Assembly: GCF_008795955.1 (NCBI RefSeq)
Contig: NZ_VMHN01000001.1
Coordinates: 62,001-126,000 of the forward strand
Length of the DNA: 64,000 bases
Direction: 5' to 3'
From: Marinobacter denitrificans
Lineage (GTDB): Bacteria > Pseudomonadota > Gammaproteobacteria > Pseudomonadales > Oleiphilaceae
In this document: one piece after another, positions 45,487-54,900 of the stretch
Numbering within the stretch: position 1 is the stretch's first letter
Layout of the letters: every line of letters starts with the position of its first letter
Translations under genes and position numbers: made by a program
The notes under the pieces: generated by a model
The model's input: only the letters and a program-made list of their open reading frames with translations
Databases searched by the model: none
Told to the model about the DNA's origin: nothing

Positions 45487-46848
45487 TCAGCGGCGAGCGG
45501 CCCTGCGAGCGGCCGAAGCCGAGAACTGGTTGCCGCGGAAACCGGGCTTGAAATCGTAGGCCGGGAAACCATTGTCCAGACCATCAATGTAGTAACGCTC
45601 CGCCTTGAGATCGTACGTCATTTCCATGGTAGTCCAGAACACCGGCTCACTGTAGTAATTGATGTTGTGGGCCTCAGATACGCGCCAGAGCTCACCCTCA
45701 CTGTCATATTCTTCGCTGGCAAGAATCTGCCAGCTATCCTCGTCTACATAGAATATCCGGCGGGAATAGATATGGCTGATACCTGTCCTCAGCTTCGCCT
45801 CAACAACCCATACCCGGTGAAGCTCGTAGCGGGTCAGTTCCTGATTGATGTGCTGCGGACGAATGACATCGTCAGGCTTGATGGTTTCGTCATGAAGTTT
45901 GTAGGCATTATAGGGCACAAAGATTTCGCGCTTGCCTTTGAGCTCCCAGTCATACTGATTCGGAGCGCCGTTATACATGTCTTTCTGGTCAACGGCCCTC
46001 AGTGAGGACGAGTTGGGCAGATCGGTTTCATAAGCCAGGTTCGGCGACCGGCGCAGACGTCTCGAGCCGGAATCATAGCGCCAGGCCAAGCGGGGCGAGC
46101 GGATCTGGTCAAGTGTCTCGTGCACCAGGGTGATGGTACCTGCCAGGTTGGAAGGCGCGATGGTTTCGGTTTTCAGGTAGAAAATCTTGTTGTCGATATC
46201 CTCAAGGTCGGCCCCCCGACGGCTGTAGGCGAAAAAGTAATCATACTGGTTCACCACCTGATTGTAGGAACCGTTTACTTGTGGAGTCGCCGAAGAACTG
46301 CGGAATGTAAGCTCCTCGCCCCGGTACCGAAGAATATGGTTCCAGATAACCTCAAGCCCATTCTCCGGAATCGGGAAGGGGCTGGTCATGATGGTATTCC
46401 GTACACCGTTACCGTTACTCAACAGCTCAGCACTAACGGCATTCTCCCGTGACTTCTCGTAGACATCCTCCGGGAAGGCCGCCGTGCGGCGAGTCTGGTA
46501 TACCGGCATCACGAATTCCGGACCGTACTCCTCCAGCATCCGGACGTGGCCGTCGGTAAGCTTGTCGCGATACAGATCCACATTGCCAGCGGTAATCACG
46601 AATAAAGGCTCATCCTGCGGGAAGGGATTGATTTCCACCTGCCCCTGCTGCCAGCCTGAGGGCGGCGTGGTCAGCCCGCCGGTCCACTCAGGGATACTGC
46701 CAGATGCATTGGCTTTCCTTTCAGCACCAACGGGGGTGAGATCTTTGCCCAACCGCTCGGCTTCGGACTCACTGACCTTCGCGGAAACGCTGCTACCTGC
46801 AAACCCGAGCATTGCCACTGTAAAACCTGCGACCAAATGGTTACGCAT
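45487..46848 (-). CDS. DUF1329 family exported protein
   Basis: This 453-residue protein has a clear signal peptide (MRNHLVAGFTVAMLGFAGSS, cut near VSA-KVSE). The mature part shows DUF1329 features: AERLGKDLTPVGAE, GSIPEWTGGLTTPP near the start, and YYIDGLDNGFPAYDFKPG near the end. Such proteins have a LolB-like fold and are periplasmic or outer-membrane linked, often near RND transporters; none is present here. The ATG at 46848 gives the signal peptide a normal length. The function is unknown. It marks the end of the flagellar region. Confidence 0.88.
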   Translation of the reverse strand: MRNHLVAGFTVAMLGFAGSSVSAKVSESEAERLGKDLTPVGAERKANASGSIPEWTGGLTTPPSGWQQGQVEINPFPQDEPLFVITAGNVDLYRDKLTDGHVRMLEEYGPEFVMPVYQTRRTAAFPEDVYEKSRENAVSAELLSNGNGVRNTIMTSPFPIPENGLEVIWNHILRYRGEELTFRSSSATPQVNGSYNQVVNQYDYFFAYSRRGADLEDIDNKIFYLKTETIAPSNLAGTITLVHETLDQIRSPRLAWRYDSGSRRLRRSPNLAYETDLPNSSSLRAVDQKDMYNGAPNQYDWELKGKREIFVPYNAYKLHDETIKPDDVIRPQHINQELTRYELHRVWVVEAKLRTGISHIYSRRIFYVDEDSWQILASEEYDSEGELWRVSEAHNINYYSEPVFWTTMEMTYDLKAERYYIDGLDNGFPAYDFKPGFRGNQFSASAARRAARR

Positions 46849-47105
46849 TCCCTTCCACCTCCACGGAAACTGATCTGGACAACCGGCAGTCAAGATTTTC
46901 GCTTAACTGGAATTCAGCGCCAGACGATCAAAAGTTACTCAAACCGGGCGCCTTTTTGCCAAATTCAAACGACCGTTTCAAGTGAATCTTTGTAGTTTCT
47001 TGTCAAAGACTCGCGGATTGCCAGGAAGGAGGAAATCCCTGACCAGAAATGTTACCATTGGCAGTTAATCCATCGCGCGGCCCAGCTCTTTAGGCAGGTA
47101 CATCC

Positions 47106-47582
47106 ATGGCGTCACCGTGGCATTCACTGATTTCCCAGAAAATTTTTCTTGCCAGAACCCTGCTGGGCCAACTGGACGAGAATGACAATGTGCCAGTGCG
47201 CGAAGCACTGGTTCAGGGAGCGGTGGAGCTTGGCCTGCGCGCGAGAAAACTGATTCCGGTCATGGTCGCAAGAATGTACCAGGAGAAACTGGCGCAGCCC
47301 GACAGCCTGGAAGCTTTAATCGAGTTGCTCGGAAACGACATCCCGGAGGCGACCGACCTGAAGCAACTGGCCGGCGACACCAACAGCTGGTGGAACCACC
47401 TGGAGCAGCTGGAACGGCATCAGGGCAATCCCCCCGTGACCAGGAAAACCGTGAGTGACGAAAACGTGATTGCTGTTTCTGCCGATATCGGCCCGGACAG
47501 GTCGAGACAGGCTCTGGAACAAACCCTGACTGCCATCAAACACTTTACCGATATCCTTGAGGAACGGCACAGCGAGTGGTAA
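47106..47582 (+). CDS. Conserved hypothetical protein (DUF6586-like)
   Basis: This 158-residue, mostly helical, soluble protein starts MASPWHSLISQKIFLARTLL. It has no membrane segment or catalytic motif that I recognise. It resembles a family found near lexA-sulA in Pseudomonas, which I recall as DUF6586. It has its own upstream region of about 257 bases shared with the divergent DUF1329 gene and is followed by another small conserved gene on the same strand. Its role is unknown. Confidence 0.75.
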   Translation: MASPWHSLISQKIFLARTLLGQLDENDNVPVREALVQGAVELGLRARKLIPVMVARMYQEKLAQPDSLEALIELLGNDIPEATDLKQLAGDTNSWWNHLEQLERHQGNPPVTRKTVSDENVIAVSADIGPDRSRQALEQTLTAIKHFTDILEERHSEW

Positions 47583-47642
47583 TACCATGGTCCGCCGCTG
47601 ATATTTGCCGACACCCGGGGAATGAACTGAAAGGCTAACTGA

Positions 47643-47903
47643 ATGTCACCCTCTTTTTTCGAGATTGTACAACTGAGCAATGGCGATTACGCTCTTCGCC
47701 GTATCGACGACGACAGCGAACCCCTGGTAAAAATATCCTTCTCAGCCGAAGCCAGGGAAATGATGGAAGACCGGGATATGAATGTGGCCAAGGCCATGAT
47801 TTCCGCCGGCATTGAGGCTGCAGGCAATGTTGCCCACGATATTGACTGGGAAGAAGATGAGCCAGATGCATACGATATCCGGCCCTCTTATACACTTCAC
47901 TGA
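47643..47903 (+). CDS. Small conserved hypothetical protein near sulA-lexA
   Basis: This 86-residue acidic protein starts MSPSFFEIVQLSNGDYALRR and ends in a run of Glu/Asp (DIDWEEDEPDAYD). The start has AAAGG upstream. A protein of this size and pattern is encoded next to sulA in Pseudomonas. It is convergent with sulA, 38 bases apart. No domain or function is recognised. Confidence 0.75.
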   Translation: MSPSFFEIVQLSNGDYALRRIDDDSEPLVKISFSAEAREMMEDRDMNVAKAMISAGIEAAGNVAHDIDWEEDEPDAYDIRPSYTLH

Positions 47904-47941
47904 CGTGGGTACTTCGCTCAACTGGGTGAGCCGCTGAACCC

Positions 47942-48430
47942 TCAGCGTTGGCGCAGGACCACGCCGTGACTGTTGCCTCTGGCCGAGGCCTGCTCCAGAG
48001 AAGCCAGGGCTTCACGCCCCAGCTTCCGGGTCCACATCACGACGGCATGACAGGTACCTGCGCTCAGCGCCCGCTCCGCCAGTTGCCTGGCCGGGTAGTC
48101 CGCAGTAGACCGCAACACCAATAGCTCGCCCGCCACAATCCCGCGCATGGGCTGCCACTTGCTGACCAGGCTTTGGGGTGGGTCGATCCAGGCCAGCCAC
48201 CGTTTTTCCTGGTTGAGTTGTGTCAGCATCGGCAGCAATAGCTGGAAATTCTCAACCTGCCCTTCAGGAAGAATGATTTCCGTCACGTTACCGGTCGGCT
48301 GCGCAGGGCGGGAGCGGGTGACTGTCTCTCGTTTCACATCATGGCTGCTCAGAGCGGCAGCCTCCGGGCCGACAAATCTGCCGCCTCCGTGAGCGTACGC
48401 CAGGTTCTGATTAAAGCTGAGTTGTTCCAT
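47942..48430 (-). CDS. sulA: SulA-like SOS cell division inhibitor
   Basis: This 162-residue protein has the SulA core: VTEIILPEGQVENFQLLLPM, followed by LTQLNQEKRWLAWIDPP and KWQPMRGIVAGELLVLR. SulA binds FtsZ and delays division during DNA damage. It follows lexA after 84 bases on the same strand, so it is probably co-transcribed from the LexA-controlled promoter; I saw no separate LexA box directly before it. Confidence 0.93.
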   Translation of the reverse strand: MEQLSFNQNLAYAHGGGRFVGPEAAALSSHDVKRETVTRSRPAQPTGNVTEIILPEGQVENFQLLLPMLTQLNQEKRWLAWIDPPQSLVSKWQPMRGIVAGELLVLRSTADYPARQLAERALSAGTCHAVVMWTRKLGREALASLEQASARGNSHGVVLRQR

Positions 48431-48514
48431 GATAAACCTCGTCTGCCGTTAAGCTGAGCCCGACAGAGGTTGACGCTCTGCGGAGCACTGCCGAAATGTC
48501 GGGATACAGGAGTA

Positions 48515-49123
48515 TCAGTGAAGATCTGATCGCCGGATCACGCCGACACCCAGCCCTTCGATAAATAATTCCTGTTCTGTCAGATCCACCTCGATGGGGG
48601 CGAATTCTTCGTTTTCTGCAATGAGGTACACCTTGGAGCCATCCTTGCGGAACCGCTTCACCGTCACCTCCTCCCCCACCCTGGCAACCACAATCTGGCC
48701 GTTATGGACATCGCTGGTGCGATGCACTGCCAGCAGATCGCCATCCAGGATTCCGATATCCTTCATACTCATACCACGCACACGAAGCAGGTAATCCGCC
48801 GAAGGCGAGAAAAATTCCGGCTGCAGGGTGCAGTGGTCTTCGATGTGCTCCTGGGCCAGAATCGGGCTACCGGCTGCCACCTGCCCGATTACCGGCAAGC
48901 CCGGGTCCGCTTCGACTTCGGGGAGACGAATGCCACGGCTGGCGCCCGGAACCATTTCGATAGCCCCCTTTCTGGCCAGCGCCCTGAGATGCTCTTCCGC
49001 GGCATTGGCCGAACGGAACCCCAGCTCTGTGGCAATTTCCGCGCGGGTCGGTGGATATCCGGTCTCGTCGACAGAGCGACGAATGATTTCCAGTACCTGT
49101 GTCTGCCTTGCTGTCAGCTTCAT
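48515..49123 (-). CDS. lexA: LexA, SOS repressor
   Basis: This 202-residue repressor has an N-terminal winged helix ([20 protein letters not shown]) and a C-terminal self-cleaving domain. The cleavage bond is A84-G85 (VAAGSP), with catalytic S119 (RGMSMKD) and K156 (VTVKRF), all in the same positions as the E. coli protein. RecA filaments trigger self-cleavage after DNA damage. Its own promoter carries a LexA box, giving autoregulation, and sulA follows it. Confidence 0.98.
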   Translation of the reverse strand: MKLTARQTQVLEIIRRSVDETGYPPTRAEIATELGFRSANAAEEHLRALARKGAIEMVPGASRGIRLPEVEADPGLPVIGQVAAGSPILAQEHIEDHCTLQPEFFSPSADYLLRVRGMSMKDIGILDGDLLAVHRTSDVHNGQIVVARVGEEVTVKRFRKDGSKVYLIAENEEFAPIEVDLTEQELFIEGLGVGVIRRSDLH

Positions 49124-49145
49124 GTTTCGGTGACCCCGGTTAGCC

Positions 49146-49197
49146 CTGTTTTTATATACAGTGATTTGACTATATACAGTGTTTTATCCAGTGTAAA
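49146..49197 (-). promoter_or_regulatory. lexA promoter with LexA operator
   Basis: On the minus strand TTTACA (49197-49192), 17 bases, then TATAGT (49174-49169) form a strong sigma-70 promoter. A 16-base LexA box CTGTATATAAAAACAG (49161-49146) lies just downstream of the -10. A degenerate half box (CTGTATATAGTCAAAT, 49179-49164) overlaps the -10 itself. This is the only recognised control element in the 183-base gap shared with the divergent amidoligase gene. Confidence 0.85.
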
Positions 49198-49306
49198 GTC
49201 TGTACCTGAATTTTTTACTGAGGGCTGTATTTTTTGGCCGCCAATGGTCACTTTCAGTTTGCGGGTCTGTGTTAAGGTAACGCTAACCCCTTGTGGAGAC
49301 GCATTA

Positions 49307-50302
49307 ATGAGCAATAGATGCAGCATGCCGGACATCATGAGAACCGATGACGGGAAGGAACGGAAAGTTGGTGTTGAGATAGAGTTGTCCGGCCTGGGGT
49401 ACGAAGCTCTCGTGTCCCTTTCGTCGCGCCTGCTTGGTGGCGAGGCGAAGCCTGTTTCGCGTTACGTATCGGAAATTTCAACCGAGGTAGGTTCCTTTAC
49501 CATCGAACTGGATTCCGACCCCATCAAAGACCTGGATCTGCAGGATCAGAGGTTGCCGGAATCGGTCCGGGAACTCGGCGGCCAGGCCATGAGCGTTATC
49601 GATGCAGCAGCCGAGAAAATCGTGCCGCTGGAAATCATCAGCCCTCCATTGCCACTCAGCGAACTGGAGCGCATTGAAAAGCTCTGTGATGAGTTACGCA
49701 AGGCAGGTGCGCTGGGCAGCCGGGAGGCCATCTACTATGCATTCGGCCTGCAACTGAACCCGGAGCTGCCCGACCTGAAGGCCTCAACGCTGGTGCGCTA
49801 CCTGCAGGCTTTTGCTGCGCTTTACGAGTGGCTCAAGGCACGTCACCAGATTGACCTGAGCCGCAAGCTCACAAGCTATATTGAACCCTGGAGCAGCACT
49901 TACATCGATCTGCTGGTGGCTGAGGATTATGATCCGGACATGGATCAACTGATGAAGGACTACCTTCACTACAACCCCACGCGAAACAAGGCGCTGGACC
50001 TGCTACCACTGTTTGCACACATCAACGGCGATCTCCTGTCTGAATACGTGAAGGATGAACGCATCAAGAGCAGGCCCACCCTGCATTACCGGCTGCCGGA
50101 TTGCGACATCGACAACCCGCTCTGGCATTTCTCGACCGTATGGAATGACTGGGTGGTACTGGAGCAACTGGCTGCCAACGCCGGGGATCTGGCGGAGCTG
50201 GTCAGCGAGTTCCGCAAAAGCCGTAAGCTGAGCTTTCACAACCTGACCCATAGCTGGGTCGACACCGCCGAACAATGGCTGCAATCTCACAACTATGCCT
50301 GA
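49307..50302 (+). CDS. Amidoligase family protein (glutamine synthetase-like COOH-NH2 ligase)
   Basis: This 331-residue protein has the hallmarks of the amidoligase family related to glutamine synthetase: VGVEIEL (21-27), IELDSD (66-71) and PLEIISPPLP (107-116), which supply the acidic metal-binding residues. Such enzymes are predicted to form amide bonds in small peptides or on proteins. The ATG at 49307 has GGAG nine bases upstream. The next gene, a glutamine-amidotransferase-like hydrolase, overlaps it by eight bases. It is transcribed away from lexA. The real substrate is unknown. Confidence 0.88.
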   Translation: MSNRCSMPDIMRTDDGKERKVGVEIELSGLGYEALVSLSSRLLGGEAKPVSRYVSEISTEVGSFTIELDSDPIKDLDLQDQRLPESVRELGGQAMSVIDAAAEKIVPLEIISPPLPLSELERIEKLCDELRKAGALGSREAIYYAFGLQLNPELPDLKASTLVRYLQAFAALYEWLKARHQIDLSRKLTSYIEPWSSTYIDLLVAEDYDPDMDQLMKDYLHYNPTRNKALDLLPLFAHINGDLLSEYVKDERIKSRPTLHYRLPDCDIDNPLWHFSTVWNDWVVLEQLAANAGDLAELVSEFRKSRKLSFHNLTHSWVDTAEQWLQSHNYA

Positions 50303-51059
50303 CGTCATCACGGAAAGGCCGGAACATCCCGGCCTCACCATCGGGATCAGTGGCCCTGCCCGACGCAGCCTGGCGCATCGGCTGATCAGTTTTGCCCTGC
50401 GCATGCATGGAGCGCACACTCACTTCATTCGCCCTGGCTCCAGAGTGGACGTTTCCCTGCTTGATGGCCTGGTGCTATCTGGTGGCACCCACGTTCACCC
50501 TTCCCGGTATGGTCAGGCGCCTCAGGTCACGGCAAACTATGATCCACGGCGGGACGAAACCGATGTTCGCCTGCTTTGCCGAGCGGAAGAGCTGAATATT
50601 CCGGTGCTGGGCATCTGCAGGGGTGCCCAGTTCATCAATATATTCCGTGGTGGCTCGCTGTGTCAGAACGTCACCCCCCTGCGGGTAAATACCCGTCACC
50701 GCCCGCTGCTCTTGCCCATGCAGACTGTTCGGATAGTCAACGACAGCCGTCTCGGAGAGGTCATGCGCCAGCCGGTGATTGGCGCCAACCGAATCCACAG
50801 CCAGACCATCAAGAGGCTGGGGCATCACCTTCGTGTCGTCGCCCTGGATAATGACCATTTCGTACAGGCGATTGAAAACACCCGCGGCCAGTGGCTGATG
50901 GGAATTCAGTGGCATCCTGAATATCTGCTGTATCACGGCGGCCACCGGCGCATCTTCAGGCACTTTGTTCAGGCTGCAGAAGAGAGAAAACTGATCAGAC
51001 TTGATGAACCTTTGGAGCCCGATGATTCACCGCGGGAGGAATTTCAAAGTGGCAGGTAA
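50295..51059 (+). CDS. Class I glutamine amidotransferase-like (peptidase C26) hydrolase
   Basis: This 254-residue protein is of the gamma-glutamyl-GABA hydrolase type. The nucleophile is C108 in LGICRGAQ, and the catalytic partners are H207 and E209 in IQWHPEY. An oxyanion-type LSGGTHVHP lies at 61-69. Such enzymes cleave gamma-glutamyl amides. Coupling by an eight-base overlap to an amidoligase suggests a make-and-break or transfer cycle on one metabolite. There is no puuD-type putrescine operon nearby, so the PuuD function should not be assumed. Confidence 0.88.
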   Translation: MPDVITERPEHPGLTIGISGPARRSLAHRLISFALRMHGAHTHFIRPGSRVDVSLLDGLVLSGGTHVHPSRYGQAPQVTANYDPRRDETDVRLLCRAEELNIPVLGICRGAQFINIFRGGSLCQNVTPLRVNTRHRPLLLPMQTVRIVNDSRLGEVMRQPVIGANRIHSQTIKRLGHHLRVVALDNDHFVQAIENTRGQWLMGIQWHPEYLLYHGGHRRIFRHFVQAAEERKLIRLDEPLEPDDSPREEFQSGR

Positions 51060-51244
51060 CGCTGCAGAACAGCCTTGATTTCGCGGATTTCCCTGGCATC
51101 ACCGGGCAGGGCTTGCAGGTGGCGGGCTGCCCACTCTTTCAGTTGATCCCGGGTCGTCACATAATGGGGATCACTCCCGGTCAGCCTGAGCAGGATGTCA
51201 CGCTCCCGGGGAGTCAACCTGACCTGATTATTGTGTAAAAGCAT
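51044..51244 (-). CDS. Small hypothetical protein with LuxR-like helix
   Basis: The 66-residue product MLLHNNQVRLTPRERDILLR... looks like a free-standing segment related to the LTPRE start of LuxR-type helix-turn-helix domains. The remainder is charged and helical. It overlaps the convergent amidotransferase-like gene by 16 bases and lies 12 bases from the divergent SIMPL gene. The ribosome site is weak. It may be a small conserved protein; no function is assigned. Confidence 0.5.
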   Translation of the reverse strand: MLLHNNQVRLTPRERDILLRLTGSDPHYVTTRDQLKEWAARHLQALPGDAREIREIKAVLQRYLPL

Positions 51245-51256
51245 GGAGATCCCACA

Positions 51257-51943
51257 ATGTTTTCTACCGCCCATCGATACCTGCTCATTCCCGCCGCCCT
51301 GACTTTCTTCTCCCTGGGCGCAATGGCCGGGGAAGTAAGCCTTAGCGGCCAGGCTTCAGTAAAGTATACGCCAGACAGCGCGCGGCTGCAGTTTACTGCC
51401 AACGCTGAACACAACCTGCCTGAAACAGCGACCCGGCGGGTGAATGAGCAGATGGAACAATGGCGGGACGGCATCAGCGACTACCGTGACCAGCTCGACG
51501 CCTACAGCGATGCTTCGGTTAATCTCTACAGTCGCTCCATCCCCTCCCAGGAGCGGGGCCAGAAGCCGGAAAAAATGGCCGTCGCCTCGCAAACTGTAAG
51601 CTTCACCATTGATGATCTTTCCTTGCTCAATCCCATTCTGCAGCAGGCCCAGGCACTGGGCATGGATTACAACGTGGGACAGCACCAGTTTTTCCATTCC
51701 GATGAGAGCAGCCTTCGCAAGCAGGCCCTGGCTGGCGCCATCGCTGACGCCAGGGCACGGTGCGAATTTGTTGCCAACGAACTTGGCAAGCAGTGCGGAG
51801 AGGTCATCAACATCAATGTCGATGACGGCTACCAGCCTCCGGTCCCGATGATGGCGGAAATGCGGGCCTCCTCTGCGCCTGTGTCTGACGTAGGCCCACG
51901 GGAACTCACATCCCGGGTCAGTGCCACATTTGAACTGGAATAA
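51257..51943 (+). CDS. SIMPL-domain (DUF541) exported protein
   Basis: This 228-residue protein has a signal peptide (YLLIPAALTFFSLGAMA, cut before GEVSLSG). The SIMPL pattern includes VSLSGQASVKYTPDSARLQF and the middle ARCEFVANELGKQCGEVINI. The family is periplasmic and some members affect stress tolerance; no enzymatic role is known. It ends nine bases from the convergent tamB stop. Confidence 0.9.
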   Translation: MFSTAHRYLLIPAALTFFSLGAMAGEVSLSGQASVKYTPDSARLQFTANAEHNLPETATRRVNEQMEQWRDGISDYRDQLDAYSDASVNLYSRSIPSQERGQKPEKMAVASQTVSFTIDDLSLLNPILQQAQALGMDYNVGQHQFFHSDESSLRKQALAGAIADARARCEFVANELGKQCGEVININVDDGYQPPVPMMAEMRASSAPVSDVGPRELTSRVSATFELE

Positions 51944-51952
51944 CAGGCCCGC

Positions 51953-54900
51953 TCAGAAATCCCGGGTGTAGAAAATATCCAGGGAAGCTGCCAGGCCGCT
52001 GGCAGCTTCCAGATAGAAATACCGGCCAAGGTCGTAACGCAAGGCAACAGTGGTGATCGGCTCAAAAATACCCACGCCGTAGCGAATACTGAGCTCGTCG
52101 GTCAGGTAGCCACTGGCAACCACTGCAGACTCATCTCCGGAGCCCTCCGCTTCCAGCATCAGATTTCGTATGCCGAGCTCTTCACCAAGCCCCTGCGTGA
52201 CCTTGTTGGCCTGGGTCAGCCCAAGTGAAATGGCGGCGCGACTCATCTGCCCCTCGTCACCCCTGCTCTGGGGGGCCCGGCCCAGGATGACATAGGATAA
52301 TGCATCCGTCTGGGGCATCTCCGGTTCTGAAAACACTTCGGTCTGAGGAGAACTTACCGGGCCACTGAGCCGTATTCCCGCCACTACGTTGTCTACACGT
52401 CGGATAGCTTCGATGTCCAGGTACGGCTCTGTCAGCGGCCCTACAAACATCAACCGGGCCCTTCGCAGCTCCAGTTCCTGACCGTAAGCCTCATACTGGC
52501 CCTCAACCAGCCGCAGTTCACCACGGGTGTCGATATTGTTACCGATACGCAGGGTGCCCTCGAGGTTGCCGGTGACGCCAAAACCATTGAAACTGACCCG
52601 ATCATCACCGACCACCACCGTCACATCCATATCCAGGGAGCGTAAACCACCCTCTTCCTTTTCCGCACCGACGATCACTTCGTCTTCCGAGACCGAAACT
52701 GCCTGCGCGGGCAGCTCCCTGATCTCGATCTCGCCGCGGGGAACCTCCAGGCGGCCGGTTATCGCAAGGTCGCCCCCGCTATAGGTAACGGTAATATCCG
52801 GAACCAGTTCTACGCGGGCGTAAGGGTCATAGCTGAACGGCAACCGGTCACCGGTGAGATTGATCTCTATATAGGGCTCCGCGAACCAATCCAGCCCCCC
52901 CTTGATGTTGCCGGTACTGCGCTCGTTGCTGCGCCAGCGGCCGGAAATATCCGCGGAATACCCATTCAGCTCCACGCTTACCACCATATCTTCCAACGGT
53001 ATGGGCAACTGGGGGTCGGAAATCCGTCCGCCGGTCAACGCTATTTCACCCTTCACAGCCGGTTTCATTAGAGGGCCGGAAAGCCTGCCCTCGCCATTGA
53101 GTTCGCCCTCGACCACTTCCAGCCCAGCAAAAACTCCGGCCATCGCAATGTCCAGGCCCTGAACCCGGAACTGGCCATCCACCTCACGCTCTCTGTCGTT
53201 CGGATCAACCGCCATTGACACCGAGAGGTCACCCAGCCCGGGGCCCTTAAGCTCCACATTCAGTTCAGCGATGTCACGTTTCAACCGAAGCGCGGTAGTG
53301 AAGGTGTCATAACCCAGGGTCTGCCATTCGTCCCTGACCATAACTTCAAACTCACCGGCTCCAGCGTCCAGTGATACCTCACCATCAGGCCCGTCGTCGG
53401 TCATGACCAACTGGATGTCTGCGTTCAACTGCGCATCCCAGCGGAGCGTTTCAGGCATTAGCGGCGCCAATGCAGTGGTCGGGAAGTTCTCCACCCGATA
53501 GGCAATGTCCTGGGTAGGGAGCAGCGTCTGGTCTTGCGCACATACCGAGGCCTGTTGCCATTGCCAGCAATGGTTGCCGAAAGTCAGTCTGCCGGTTTCG
53601 GTATACTCCAGCGCTGCTGGTCCTGCCAATGTCCATTGTTGACCCTGTTCCGGAACATCAACGCGCCCCTGCTCTACAGCACCCTGCCAGGTGTTCCAGT
53701 TCTCGCCAGCCTTACCCGCAAATACCAGCCCGACCTCAGCCTCCTCATGAACGGCATTAACGTCTAGCTGGTGATTATCCCGGGTGCCTGACAGACCCAG
53801 CGTCAAAACCTGCAGCAACTGCTCGCCGTACCGGAGTTCGCTCGCTTCGACATCGGCACTGACACTCAGCCCTTCCCCTAGGTTGGCGTTCAGGTCCAGC
53901 TTGGCCAGGCTCAGTTCCTGCCAGGCCAGATCGGAACCGGACACACTCGCGCTGCCTTGAGGCTGCTCGGGTGTGCCGGACATCGAAGCGGTTCCGCTCA
54001 GCGAACCTGCCAGGCCGGGCAGGAAGGTTTCCGGAGAGGGCATCTCCACGCTCAGGTTGCCCTCGATCTCACTACTCCACTGGCCACTGCCGGTGACCCG
54101 GTTATCGCCCACCTGAAGTTCCAGGCCAGACACCGCCCAGGCCCCGGTGTCACTGTTCAGCGCACCGCGAACCAGGGCGTCATTGGACTGCCAGGTGCCT
54201 GAAAGATCCCACTCCGCCTCTATGGTTGGCTTGCCACTTTCTGGCATTCGCCCACTGGTTTTGACATTACCGTTCAGGCTCGCCTCGAGAACCGGCAACC
54301 AGTAGCCGGGGTTGAAACCGTCCAGTTCCAGTTGAGCATCCCATGCCAGCTGGTCTGCAAAGGCCACATTCCCCTGCCCACCGAGAAACCCGGCGCCTGT
54401 GTTCACTCGCAAGCGACTGATATTTAACGATTCCATATCGCCATCCAGCTCCCCGGACAGGTCAGCCTCCCCATGGGGGCCATCGACGCTGGCTTCGACA
54501 CTCGCCTGATAGGCACCGGACTGATAGCGAACCTCACCATTCAGTTGGCGAAGGGAAACCGGTGGTTGCTCAAAATCCGGAATCAGGCTGTACCAGGGGA
54601 AGGCTTCCAATGCGACCCGGGCATCCAGCAAGAAGGCCTGCTGCCAGTCCATGCTTCCCGTCACCGATGCGTCTCCGGTCTCGGCATCGCCGGTTCCCGG
54701 CGCCGAGAGCAAGAGGTTCAGGTCTTCCACTCCGGCCGTTGTCACGAGACCTTTTAACGTAACCGCAATATCACCGGCGGTGCCGGGCAACGAGGTACGG
54801 GAATCGGAACGAAAACCGTTTTCGAGGCTCCCCTTCAATGCAACGACGGTGTCCTGAAGAACCAGGGTTTCAGGCAACCCCTCTGCGGGAATAAAACTCG

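Noticed and set aside
48704..49306. Possible 5' extension of the amidoligase gene across lexA
   Set aside because: The extension is antisense to lexA and crosses the lexA promoter. The ATG at 49307 has a good ribosome site and the family pattern begins right after it.
50295..51059. PuuD of putrescine breakdown
   Set aside because: The catalytic pattern fits the superfamily, but no putrescine genes are near and it is coupled to an amidoligase. A specific PuuD name is not supported.
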